NCBI GenBank assembly: GCA_026014585.1
Contig: JAOZIA010000005.1
Span: 62,001 to 126,000 of the forward strand
Direction: 5' to 3'
DNA length: 64,000 nucleotides
Source: Candidatus Bathyarchaeota archaeon
GTDB taxonomy: Archaea; Thermoproteota; Bathyarchaeia; Bathyarchaeales; Bathycorpusculaceae
Both the position numbers and the translations under genes were made by a program. Positions 42,966 to 50,904 of the stretch are shown here, in pieces; position 1 is the stretch's first letter; each line of letters opens with the position of its first letter. Below the pieces are notes generated by a model. That model worked only from the letters and a program-made list of their open reading frames with translations, was not told the origin of the DNA and did not search any database.

Positions 42966-43628
42966 TTGTTTGCAGTTGGACACATGGCTATAGCATACCT
43001 TCTCGGTAAAGCATCCGCAAAAGCCCTCCACACTAAAATAAACATACCCCTCATACTTGTCGCCTCCATATTACCCGACATAGACATAGTATTTAGCACA
43101 ATCTCGGGGACAGAATTACACCGTGGCATAACACACTCAATACTTTTTGCAGTAATCCTGTTTTTACCCTTTTTCTGGAAATACAAAAAACAAGCCATAC
43201 CCTACTTCATAGCCTTCTTATCCCACTCTCTAATCGCAGACTTCATAATGGGTGGAAACGTGCAGCTTTTGTGGCCTTTGCAGGCTAGTTATGGTTTAGC
43301 TGAGCTTGGAGGTCCCTTTATTGACGTGTTTAGTGTAGGGGACGAGATTGTTGAGCTTGCGCTGTTTGCGGTTGCTGTAACCTTAATGATTAAAACTGGT
43401 GATTATCGCGTGTTTTTCAAAGCAGACAAAACTAACCTGTTTATGATAATTCCAACCGCCACTGTGCTTCTTCCGCCCCTAATCGGCTACCCCCTCTCAC
43501 AACCGCTAATCTGCACTTTCCCTGCTTTGGCACTATCCCATGTGGTTTGTCTTGTTGTGTTTGTGGCAGCCATCACGATAACCCTCCGCTCCCTTAAATC
43601 ATTTCAAGACCTCTACAAACCCAACTAA
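42966..43628 (+). CDS. YdjM/DUF457-type membrane-bound metal-dependent hydrolase
   Basis: A 220-residue membrane protein. It has the metal-ligand pattern of the family: GHMAIAYLLG, LPDIDIVF, HRGITHSILF and a later FLSHSLIADFIMGG. About five hydrophobic helices surround these. Members are thought to be membrane-embedded hydrolases acting on lipids or glycolipids, with no clear substrate. The start is TTG at 42966, coding FAVGHMA. It is divergent from the secreted protein at 42744. Confidence 0.87.
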   Translation: MFAVGHMAIAYLLGKASAKALHTKINIPLILVASILPDIDIVFSTISGTELHRGITHSILFAVILFLPFFWKYKKQAIPYFIAFLSHSLIADFIMGGNVQLLWPLQASYGLAELGGPFIDVFSVGDEIVELALFAVAVTLMIKTGDYRVFFKADKTNLFMIIPTATVLLPPLIGYPLSQPLICTFPALALSHVVCLVVFVAAITITLRSLKSFQDLYKPN

Positions 43629-43774
43629 ACTGCTCAATTCAATCATCCAATACGTTTAGAGATATGTTCTTCTTGGAACTGCCACTATGCAACATCTATT
43701 GGTGATTTATTGCAAAATTTGGTTCTGGCGGGTTTCTTGGTAATGCGAAAGTGGTCGCATGAGAGACCAGCATC

Positions 43775-44464
43775 TTAAATTCGTAAAATCACATTACCAA
43801 CAGACTTCTTTAGTGTATCAGCGAATTCTTGGAATGTCTCTGGCGGATATTGGTTTAGTGTCTCAAAACGTTTGTCCAATGTATCGTTTGCTATGAATTG
43901 TTGCAGCGCAACGGTTTTTGCGCCTTTTAATAGTTCGGCGATGACGGCGATGTCTTGGGCGGTTACAATTTCGGGAACCACTGTTATGCGGAACTCGCAA
44001 GGAACATTGCTTGTTTTGAGCAGTTCAATGGAACGTAGAAAACCTGAAATGTCTTTTGCACCTAAAAGAGGGTACTTTTCAGGGCTGGTTTTAACATCTA
44101 ACGCTACATAATCAACGCTTGAGAGGCACTCTTGCAGTACATCTGGATAAAACCCGTTTGTATCCAGCTTCACTAAGAAACCATGTTCTTTGAGTTTGGC
44201 TATGAACTGGGGCAATTCTTTGTGCATGCAGGGTTCTCCGCCTGTAATAACGACGGCATCAACGTATTTTTTGCGTGCCTCCAAAATCTCCCACGCTAGC
44301 CCTTCCGCGAGAAAGGGCGGTTGGGGGTTGGTTGCTATGCGCCAGTTGTGGCAGTAGGGGCAGCGCAGGTTGCATCCAGGAGTGAACAGTACGCTAGCTA
44401 TTTTGTCGGGGAAATCAAGTAAACTGGTTTTTTGTAGTCCGCTAAACTTCATGATATCCTTCAC
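43775..44464 (-). CDS. nrdG: Anaerobic ribonucleotide reductase activating enzyme NrdG
   Basis: A 229-residue radical SAM enzyme with the motif CNLRCPYCHNW (CX3CX2C) and the glycine-rich SAM motif VVITGGEPCMHKELPQF. It reduces S-adenosylmethionine and places the glycyl radical on NrdD. It lies two bases after the nrdD stop. Its length is larger than E. coli NrdG (about 154) but usual for archaeal and clostridial forms. Confidence 0.94.
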   Translation of the reverse strand: MKDIMKFSGLQKTSLLDFPDKIASVLFTPGCNLRCPYCHNWRIATNPQPPFLAEGLAWEILEARKKYVDAVVITGGEPCMHKELPQFIAKLKEHGFLVKLDTNGFYPDVLQECLSSVDYVALDVKTSPEKYPLLGAKDISGFLRSIELLKTSNVPCEFRITVVPEIVTAQDIAVIAELLKGAKTVALQQFIANDTLDKRFETLNQYPPETFQEFADTLKKSVGNVILRI

Positions 44465-44466
44465 TC

Positions 44467-46599
44467 TTAAGTTGACGCTGGAACTTGAGCAGTTTGCTGT
44501 ACTGTTGAGCGGTCAAAGGTTTTGCGTATATCGAATTCTGCTCGTTTGCCATCGTTCCACTGGTCAACAGGACGCAGATAGCCGACTACTCGCGAGTAAA
44601 TCTCGCTTGTTGCACCGCAGACTGGGCAGGTTTTGTGTTCTCCGCTTTGGTAGCCATGTGTTGGGCAGACGCTAAAGGTAGGTGTTAATGTGAAGTAAGG
44701 CAGTTTTGAGTTCCATGCAACTTTCTTTATAAGTTCAGCAGCAGACTTCCATGATTGCAAGCGTTCTCCAAGGAAGATGTGGAAAACAGTTCCACCGGTA
44801 TATAGTGACTGCAGGGTTTCCTGATTTTCCAGTGCATCAAAGAGGTCACCTGAAAAGTCAACAGGTAACTGAGAACTGTTAGTGTAGAAGGGTTCCGCGC
44901 GATTAGCAAGGATTTGTTTTTGGTTGGCAAAGATGATGTTGCGGTAGCGTTTTTGATCTAAGCGGGCAAGACGGTATGATGTGCCCTCTGCCGGAGTGGC
45001 TTCAAGATTGTATATGCTGCCTGTTTCCTCCTGATAATCTACAAGATGCTTACGCATGAACGAGAGTATTTTAACGGCGAAAGCTTGCCCCTCTTTTGAG
45101 GCGATATTTTGCCCAATCAAGTTAATGACGGCTTCGTTTATGCCTACTATGCCGATGGTTGAGAAGTGATTTTTCCAGTATCTGCCATATCCCTCGTAGA
45201 CATGGCGTAGGTAGCGTCTGCTGTAGGGGTACAAGCCGTTTTCGGTGAATGCTTCAAGGACTTTACGTTTTATTTCTAAGCTGGCTTTAGCGGTTTCCAT
45301 GAGTTTTTCTAGTCGCTCAAAGAATTCCGCTTCATCCTTAGCGAGATATCCAATTCTTGGAATGTTAAGTGTGACTACTCCGATGCTACCTGTAAGGGGG
45401 TTTGCTCCAAAGAAGCCTCCTCCACGTTTTCGGAGTTCACGATTGTCAATTCTTAGACGGCAACACATGCTGCGTACGTCTTCGGGTTTCATGTCGCTGT
45501 TAACAAAGTTGCTAAAGTATGGTACGCCGTATTTGGCGGTGACTTCAAAGATTGCTTGCGACACTTTGGAGTCCCAGTCAAAGTCTTTGGTTATGTTGTA
45601 TGTTGGGATTGGGAAAGTGAAAACTCTGCCTTTGCTATCACCTTGTTTCATGACTTCTGCGAAGGCTACGTTGAACATTTCCATTTCTTTGGTCATGTCG
45701 CCGTAGGTATCTTGGGTTACTTTACCGTTGTAGATGACGGCTTCGTTTTTCATGAAACTAGGAACAGTTAAGTCTAAGGTTAAATTGGTGAAAGGTGTTT
45801 GGAAACCCACACGAGTTGGAACGTTCATGTTGAAGAAGAACTCTTGAAGCGCCTGCTCAACATCTTTCTGCTGTAAATGGTCATATCGAATGAAAGGAGC
45901 AAGGTATGTGTCAAAGTTGCTAAACGCTTGTGCTCCAGCAGCTTCACCTTGAAGGGTATAGAAAAAGTTTACAATTTGACCTAATGCGGTGCGGAAGTGT
46001 TTTGCGGGTTTGCTCTCAATTTTTCCAGCTACACCTCCAAAACCTGACATTAGAAGGTCACTTATGTCCCAACCGACACAGTAGGGCCCCAGTACGCCTA
46101 AATCGTGGATGTGTATGTCGCCTGAAAAGTGTGATTCCGCTATTTTTTGTGGGTAAATTCGTGAAATCCAGTATTTGGCGATTACTGTTGAAGAAAGATA
46201 ATTGTTTAGTCCCTGCAGGGAGTAGCTCATGTTGCTGTTTTCTTTAACCCTCCAATCTTCAAGCTGCAGGTACTGGTCTACCATGTCTGAAGAACTCAGG
46301 AGCGCTGCGAGTTCACGCATGTCATTGTGTTGTTTACGGTAGAGGATGTAGGCTTTTGCTGTTTGGGCATGACCGTTTTCGATTAAACGTTTCTCAACTA
46401 TGTCTTGGATTTCTTCAACTGTTGGTACGCCATCTTCGCCATATTTCTTGTTGAGTTCAGCCATGACTTCATCGCTGATGCGTTTGGCTTGTTCTTTGTC
46501 TCTACCACCCACTGATTTTACTGCTTTCCAAATGGCATGTGTAATACGTTCTTGATCGAAGGGTTCTAGTTTACTATCACGTTTTAATACGAACTTCAT
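44467..46599 (-). CDS. nrdD: Anaerobic ribonucleoside-triphosphate reductase NrdD
   Basis: A 710-residue class III reductase that converts NTPs to dNTPs without oxygen. Residues 1-95 form the ATP-cone that sets overall activity (LKRDSKLEPFDQERITHAIW). The barrel contains DIHIHDLGVLGPYCVGWDI and MCCRLRIDNRE with active-site Cys. The C-terminus has a zinc site (CPTHG and CPVCG) and the glycyl-radical loop RVVGYLRPVDQWN, with Gly at about 673. It overlaps nrdR by four bases and is followed by nrdG. Use of this enzyme indicates anaerobic life. Confidence 0.96.
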   Translation of the reverse strand: MKFVLKRDSKLEPFDQERITHAIWKAVKSVGGRDKEQAKRISDEVMAELNKKYGEDGVPTVEEIQDIVEKRLIENGHAQTAKAYILYRKQHNDMRELAALLSSSDMVDQYLQLEDWRVKENSNMSYSLQGLNNYLSSTVIAKYWISRIYPQKIAESHFSGDIHIHDLGVLGPYCVGWDISDLLMSGFGGVAGKIESKPAKHFRTALGQIVNFFYTLQGEAAGAQAFSNFDTYLAPFIRYDHLQQKDVEQALQEFFFNMNVPTRVGFQTPFTNLTLDLTVPSFMKNEAVIYNGKVTQDTYGDMTKEMEMFNVAFAEVMKQGDSKGRVFTFPIPTYNITKDFDWDSKVSQAIFEVTAKYGVPYFSNFVNSDMKPEDVRSMCCRLRIDNRELRKRGGGFFGANPLTGSIGVVTLNIPRIGYLAKDEAEFFERLEKLMETAKASLEIKRKVLEAFTENGLYPYSRRYLRHVYEGYGRYWKNHFSTIGIVGINEAVINLIGQNIASKEGQAFAVKILSFMRKHLVDYQEETGSIYNLEATPAEGTSYRLARLDQKRYRNIIFANQKQILANRAEPFYTNSSQLPVDFSGDLFDALENQETLQSLYTGGTVFHIFLGERLQSWKSAAELIKKVAWNSKLPYFTLTPTFSVCPTHGYQSGEHKTCPVCGATSEIYSRVVGYLRPVDQWNDGKRAEFDIRKTFDRSTVQQTAQVPAST

Positions 46600-47045
46600 T
46601 TTTTCTTTACCTCAAGGAGTACTCGCCTGAAGTCTTCAGGCTCTTCAAATTTTTTGTAAACTGATGCGAAGCGAATGTACGCTACGCGGTCGACGTTTTT
46701 GATGTACTTCATTATTAAATCGCCGATTTCAGCAGTGGCGACTTCTTCGGTACCTTTTAGCATCAAATCTTGACGTACAAGTCCAGCTAACTCGTTGATT
46801 TGGCTCATTGAAACAGGGCGTTTTTCGCATGCTTTTTGTAAGCCGCGGATTATTTTGTTAACGTCGAAGCGTTCAAGCTTGTTGTCTTTTTTGCGCACCA
46901 TCAATTCCACTGTTTCCACGTACTCATAAGTTGTGAAGCGTTTGCCGCAGTTTACGCATTCTTTTCTTCTGCGCGTGCTGTTGTCTGGGGAGTCGCGTGT
47001 TTCGAGTGTTTTGAAGTTTTCTGAGGCGCAGTAGGGGCATTTCAT
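46596..47045 (-). CDS. nrdR: Transcriptional repressor NrdR
   Basis: A 149-residue protein from the ATG at 47045. An N-terminal zinc ribbon (CPYC at residue 3, CVNC at about 31, followed by GKRFTTYE) precedes an ATP-cone (about 46-135: VRKKDNKLERFDVNKIIRGL). This is the complete NrdR layout; it binds ATP/dATP and represses reductase genes when dATP is high. NrdR is chiefly bacterial, and its place at the head of an archaeal nrdD operon is unusual. Upstream lie two candidate NrdR boxes with the correct spacing. A longer reading from 47102 would begin upstream of the inferred transcript start. Confidence 0.95.
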   Translation of the reverse strand: MKCPYCASENFKTLETRDSPDNSTRRRKECVNCGKRFTTYEYVETVELMVRKKDNKLERFDVNKIIRGLQKACEKRPVSMSQINELAGLVRQDLMLKGTEEVATAEIGDLIMKYIKNVDRVAYIRFASVYKKFEEPEDFRRVLLEVKKK

Positions 47046-47066
47046 AGGTATATTCTCTCGTGCAGG

Positions 47067-47082
47067 ATTATATGTGTAGTGT
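47067..47082 (-). promoter_or_regulatory. Candidate NrdR box, proximal
   Basis: On the minus strand ACACTACACATATAAT matches the bacterial NrdR-box consensus acaCwAtATaTwGtgt at 11 of 16 positions, with a complete first half. It lies in the leader, between the inferred transcript start and the nrdR ATG. Confidence 0.55.
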
Positions 47083-47098
47083 AAACAAGCTTTTCTAT

Positions 47099-47114
47099 AC
47101 ACTATATTTAGCGC
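47099..47114 (-). promoter_or_regulatory. Candidate NrdR box, distal
   Basis: The plus-strand sequence ACACTATATTTAGCGC matches the palindromic NrdR-box consensus at 13 of 16 positions. It abuts the TATA box (47115-47122). Its centre is 32 bases from that of the proximal box, with 16 bases between the boxes; both values are as in bacterial NrdR operators. Confidence 0.6.
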
Positions 47115-47122
47115 ATATATAA
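47115..47122 (-). promoter_or_regulatory. TATA box of the nrdR-nrdD-nrdG operon
   Basis: The minus strand reads TTATATAT. Transcription would begin near 47090-47095, that is between the two NrdR boxes, giving a leader of about 45-50 bases. Confidence 0.5.
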
Positions 47123-47287
47123 GTTCTTTTTACATCAATTATGAAATAATACGATAACCGCTAACTTGCTCCCCATAAAAATTATACAAAAAAACCAAAA
47201 TAAAAAACCAACAAAAAAAGTCCATTCCAAAAAAGAAGCCTAAATAAACTATATACTCAAAAAAGTCAGCCCTTGCTCAAAAACTGA

Positions 47288-47611
47288 TTAAGCCAAAAAC
47301 TTTTGCCTTGACCTGTTAATGTAATCAATAAATTCCAAATCATTAGCGCTATCAAAAACATCAGGCAAATTAATCTTAGCATACAAATTTTTAAGTATTA
47401 AAATCTCAATAAAGCGGGAACCTGTCCCAAAAATTTTTTCAATACCCTCTTGGAAACAGTCAATTTTTTGGGGAATTTCTTCATAACTCAGTTGAAATTG
47501 GCTTTTTAGGTGAAAGTATATAGCGTCACGTACGGTGCCACCTAAACTGTTGAAAGAGTCGTCTATGGCCTGTAGCAAGAGTTGATTGAAGTCTCTTGAT
47601 TTCGTAGCCAT
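47288..47611 (-). CDS. Archaeal small helical protein of unknown function
   Basis: A 107-111-residue protein (ATG at 47611 or 47623). Conserved-looking parts are LLQAIDDSFNSLGGTVRDAI, YFHLKSQFQLSYEEIPQKID and EKIFGTGSRFIEILILKNLY. Proteins of this type are common in archaea, but the function is unknown to me. A TATA box (minus strand, 47644-47655) would start transcription near 47624, so the mRNA is nearly leaderless. Confidence 0.82.
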   Translation of the reverse strand: MATKSRDFNQLLLQAIDDSFNSLGGTVRDAIYFHLKSQFQLSYEEIPQKIDCFQEGIEKIFGTGSRFIEILILKNLYAKINLPDVFDSANDLEFIDYINRSRQKFLA

Positions 47612-47691
47612 TAAGATACCCACGTATGTGTTGGCGTTGAATGTATTTAAATATAGTAGGGCAACTTAGCGTTTACTTGAAAGTTAAACTA

Positions 47692-47868
47692 TTACCCTAA
47701 TTTTTTACGATGAATACTCTCACTAAGCAAACTTAACTCCTTAACATAATCCAACAAAGCCAACCGCAATGTCTCACTCTCACTTGCACCCAAACGCAAA
47801 GCCAACTCCGAGAGCATCTCACGTTGCTCTTTGCTCAGCACGACTTTTACCACGCATTTTCTTGCCAA
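47692..47868 (-). CDS. Small ribbon-helix-helix (CopG-like) DNA-binding protein
   Basis: A 58-residue protein read from a TTG at 47868, 12 bases after a GGTGA site. The sequence fits the ribbon-helix-helix fold: a strand KCVVKVVLS, helix KEQREMLSELALRLG, a turn ASES and helix ETLRLALLDYVKELS. Such proteins bind DNA as dimers through paired strands and act as repressors. The gene faces away from the virus-like structural genes that start at 47995, the layout of a lysogeny-type regulator. It is short and easily missed. Confidence 0.72.
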   Translation of the reverse strand: MARKCVVKVVLSKEQREMLSELALRLGASESETLRLALLDYVKELSLLSESIHRKKLG

Positions 47869-47994
47869 ATTTTTTTCACTTCACCCACTCAGATGGTCAT
47901 AGTTTACCCCACAGACGACCAAACCTATGGTACAATTCGACTTTTCAGTTTCCCACTATATAATGATGGTATCAGATGTGTGAGGAAAAACAGT

Positions 47995-49029
47995 ATGCCA
48001 TGGGAAGAAACAGAAAAACAAATCAGAAGCGGGCACAAAGCGCCTGAAGACTTCCAAAAAGATACCCAGAAAACCATTACTCTAAACGAACAAGAAGGAA
48101 TCCAAGCAATAATTGCAAAGCCAAATGGTAAAGAAACATTGGAAATTCAAAGTTACCTATTCTCAAAAGACAAAGGCTGGACAATAGAGAAAGCCCAAGA
48201 ATGGTTCAACAAACTCCACCCCACAAAAGAACACCTCCACATAATAATGCCCTTCGCAATCGCCGAGAAAATTCTAGACCAACCCCTCAAAATTCGCGGT
48301 TTAGCCATGTCCACGGGACTGAGTCGAAACATGAATTTTTACACGCCACAAGAACTTGAGGCTTTCGCAGGCAAACTTGCAGATGCACCTGTTTATCTTG
48401 AGCATGTTTCAGCGCAGAATGCGGTGGGCAAAGTCACCCGTGCAGAATGGGACGGCAAAAACATCATCTATGAAGCAGAAATCTATGACGAAGACACCGC
48501 AGAGAAGATTCGCAGAGGCTTACTTCAGCACGTAAGCGTGGGAGCGGATTATCAAACAGTTGACCAAGTAAATGGCAAAGTCCCCCATGGCCTTTTTAAC
48601 GCGGAGATGAGTTTGGTGGCGGTTCCAGGAATTTCAGAAACCAACATCCAAATCATCGAAAAACTTCACCTCAAAGAACAAGCATACGAGCCCATATTGT
48701 CGGGCGAATACACACTGGGATTTTATCAAGACACCGCAGCTTTTCTGCCCGAACATTTCAGCACAGTTTGGTTGGATAAGGAAAAAGGTGTTTTAGCCGT
48801 AATGGGCAAGCCACAAGAACAACCCAGCCTTCAGCGTACCCAAGCCATATTCTTCTCTAAAGGTCACTGGGACCAAACCAGTATCAAAGACTGGCTTAGC
48901 CTGCACCCAAGCTACCAAACACCAGTCACAACTCCAACCCTGCCCGACAGCAACCCCGTACCAAGTTTAACCCAAAAAACCCCCGAACCCAGCATCCCAG
49001 TAAGTCAAGCCGCGAAGCTAATAGAATAG
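47995..49029 (+). CDS. Virus capsid maturation protease (S78-like)
   Basis: About 344 residues from the ATG at 47995, nine bases after a GAGG site; a longer frame from 47824 would overlap the divergent gene. The central part (about 95-225) resembles caudovirus prohead proteases: the catalytic His in YLEHVSAQNAVGKV and Ser in GLLQHVSVGADYQ, then FNAEMSLVAVPG. Residues 50-75 (SYLFSKDKGWTIEKAQEWFN) and 282-305 (IFFSKGHWDQTSIKDWLSLH) appear to be two copies of one small module on either side of the protease. The Pro/Thr-rich end may be a scaffold part. It would cut the capsid protein and itself during head assembly. Confidence 0.82.
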   Translation: MPWEETEKQIRSGHKAPEDFQKDTQKTITLNEQEGIQAIIAKPNGKETLEIQSYLFSKDKGWTIEKAQEWFNKLHPTKEHLHIIMPFAIAEKILDQPLKIRGLAMSTGLSRNMNFYTPQELEAFAGKLADAPVYLEHVSAQNAVGKVTRAEWDGKNIIYEAEIYDEDTAEKIRRGLLQHVSVGADYQTVDQVNGKVPHGLFNAEMSLVAVPGISETNIQIIEKLHLKEQAYEPILSGEYTLGFYQDTAAFLPEHFSTVWLDKEKGVLAVMGKPQEQPSLQRTQAIFFSKGHWDQTSIKDWLSLHPSYQTPVTTPTLPDSNPVPSLTQKTPEPSIPVSQAAKLIE

Positions 49030-49201
49030 GTTTTACCCACACCGATAATTCAACGTAGTTGGAGTCTTGGACCACAACGTATGTGCCAAGAGCTAAGGCG
49101 TGTGGTTTTGAGGCTTCGTAGTTTGCAGGAAAGTCACATTGTTGACCGCAAGTAACCATGGATGAACTTGGTGAAAACGAAACAAAAAGGAGAACACAAA
49201 A

Positions 49202-49627
49202 ATGACTGATTTAACCGAGAAAACTTGGCTTTCAATAGGCGAAACCGACGACCCAAACGCCATAATCGAATCCTTTGAGGCAGAAGCACCCGTAACCAAA
49301 GGCGACCCTGTCTATTTAAGCTCAGACCACAAAGTTTCACCCGCCGCAGCCGCACAGGAATGTATAGGCATAGCAGTTAAAAGCGCAAATGCCGAGGCTC
49401 AATGTCCCGTGCTGGTTAAGGGCAGAGTTAAGGTGAAGGCTGGCGAAGCAATCACGCGGGGCAAAGCAGTTTACGGCGCTGACTCATCTAATCGTGTTTT
49501 AGAACTCTCCGATCAGGCTGTAGACGAAGCTGGTTCAGCAACCTATACGCTCTATTTTAACCGCAAACTTGGAACCGCCCTAGAAACCACCGCAACCGCT
49601 GACGACTTGCTGTTCATCCAACTGTAG
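49202..49627 (+). CDS. Virus capsid decoration protein, DUF2190-like
   Basis: A 141-residue beta-rich protein. It matches the DUF2190 pattern of small head proteins: FEAEAPVTKGDPVYLSSDHK, ECIGIAVKSANAEAQCPVLV, KGRVKVKAGEAITRGKAVYG. Members trim the capsid surface or stabilise it. The ATG has a GGAG site upstream. It lies directly before the capsid gene, as in many head-tail viruses. Confidence 0.85.
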   Translation: MTDLTEKTWLSIGETDDPNAIIESFEAEAPVTKGDPVYLSSDHKVSPAAAAQECIGIAVKSANAEAQCPVLVKGRVKVKAGEAITRGKAVYGADSSNRVLELSDQAVDEAGSATYTLYFNRKLGTALETTATADDLLFIQL

Positions 49628-49637
49628 GTAACCCAAA

Positions 49638-50594
49638 ATGAAACCTAAACTTTTTGAATCTCTCATAGCACAAGACGGCGAATTCAAAGAACACCTCGAA
49701 ACCCTCAAACATAAAACCGCAGTCCATCCCTTCCTTAAACGCTACTGCGAAGTAGGCGTAAAGGAAGGCTTGTTTAGCGACACTATCTCAGCCATCGGCC
49801 ACATGCACGACACGCTAGTTCAGGCAGCTTACCCCGACATGATAGGCAGAAACATCATCACTGTCATGCCAACCACTGAACCCGTAGAGCGTTTCCCGCT
49901 GGACGAGAAAGCAGTCGCCTACAAGTACGCGGAAGGAGCAGCCACACGTCTAAGTGGCTCAAAAAACGGCATCACAGACATATACACCAACATCCTAGCC
50001 GAATCCTCAGAGGAGTGGACCCGCGAGTTTCTTGAAGACGCAACCTGGAACGTAATGAACACCATGGTTGACAAGGTCGGCAGAGCCCTTGGCGAAGAAG
50101 AAACCAACCGCATCATCGAACTCTACGGAGACATAGCAGACGAAGACCTAGCAAGCGGAGACACACTGGACCAAGATGATGCTATTATGGATTGGGATGC
50201 AGTTGTAAACCTGCACAATGCGGTTCGCTCAGAAAACTGGCGCCCAACCGTTTTGGCAGTTAACGAAACCCAACTCCACCAGCTACTAACCGACGACAAA
50301 TTCATACACGCGCAATACCTCCCAGCTGGACAAACAGACCTTGACCAAGCAACAATCTCAAACGTGCTAGGCATGAGAGTTCAAGCAAGCACGCTGGTGC
50401 CTAACGGAACCGCCTATGCCATTGATACACGTGTCGCTTCTGTGATGCTTCTGCGCCGAGACGTAACTGTTGAGGATTGGGAAGATATCAAAAACGGCAA
50501 ATACGGCGTACGAGCAACCACACGATTTGGCATTGGAATCCTACGAAGCAACGCAATCGCCAAGATGACAGGAATATCTGACGAGTTAACCTGA
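49638..50594 (+). CDS. HK97-fold major capsid protein
   Basis: A 318-residue protein resembling the HK97-type capsid proteins of archaeal and bacterial head-tail viruses. Characteristic blocks: AYPDMIGRNIITVMPTTEPV, ERFPLDEKAVAYKYAEGAAT, AESSEEWTREFLEDATWNVM, VDKVGRALGEEETNRIIELY and GVRATTRFGIGILR. The N-terminal 60 residues are helical and charged, like the delta/scaffold region removed by the protease. It begins 10 bases after the decoration gene. The frame is intact and has no sign of decay. Confidence 0.87.
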   Translation: MKPKLFESLIAQDGEFKEHLETLKHKTAVHPFLKRYCEVGVKEGLFSDTISAIGHMHDTLVQAAYPDMIGRNIITVMPTTEPVERFPLDEKAVAYKYAEGAATRLSGSKNGITDIYTNILAESSEEWTREFLEDATWNVMNTMVDKVGRALGEEETNRIIELYGDIADEDLASGDTLDQDDAIMDWDAVVNLHNAVRSENWRPTVLAVNETQLHQLLTDDKFIHAQYLPAGQTDLDQATISNVLGMRVQASTLVPNGTAYAIDTRVASVMLLRRDVTVEDWEDIKNGKYGVRATTRFGIGILRSNAIAKMTGISDELT

Positions 50595-50664
50595 GGCAAC
50601 CACAATGTCAAAACAATTTTTTTTTCTCCCCATTTTTTCAACAAAAAATTCACGGTGAATAAGC

Positions 50665-50904
50665 ATGAGACGTTTAACTGAACGAATGAACCTTGCAAAA
50701 ACTGTTCTCAAAGAACTTAGTAGGCAACCCCTTTGCCGAACAGAGCTCGAAAAACGCACAGTACGCAAAAATGGTACCCACGCGACTTTCGAAGGAATAT
50801 TTCGTTACCTAACCCAAGGTGGCTATGTAGTGAAAAGTGAACAGAAACACTTGGCAAATTATGCTCTCACAGAGAAAGGAGCCAAACTTTTGGAGGCCAT
50901 CTAA
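50665..50904 (+). CDS. Winged-helix protein inside the virus module
   Basis: A 79-residue winged helix: TVLKELSRQPLCRTELEKRT, then THATFEGIFRYLTQGGYVVK and the closing YALTEKGAKLLEAI. It is probably a transcription regulator of the module. Its stop overlaps the start of the portal gene (ATAATGA), so both proteins are made together. This position between capsid and portal genes is unusual. Confidence 0.85.
   Translation: MRRLTERMNLAKTVLKELSRQPLCRTELEKRTVRKNGTHATFEGIFRYLTQGGYVVKSEQKHLANYALTEKGAKLLEAI

Noticed and set aside
43743-43769. Two mutually exclusive hairpins (ATGCG/CGCAT and TGGTC/GACCA) after nrdG
   Set aside because: Stems are only five base pairs each, with no T-tract or known RNA motif; a small RNA or terminator cannot be claimed.
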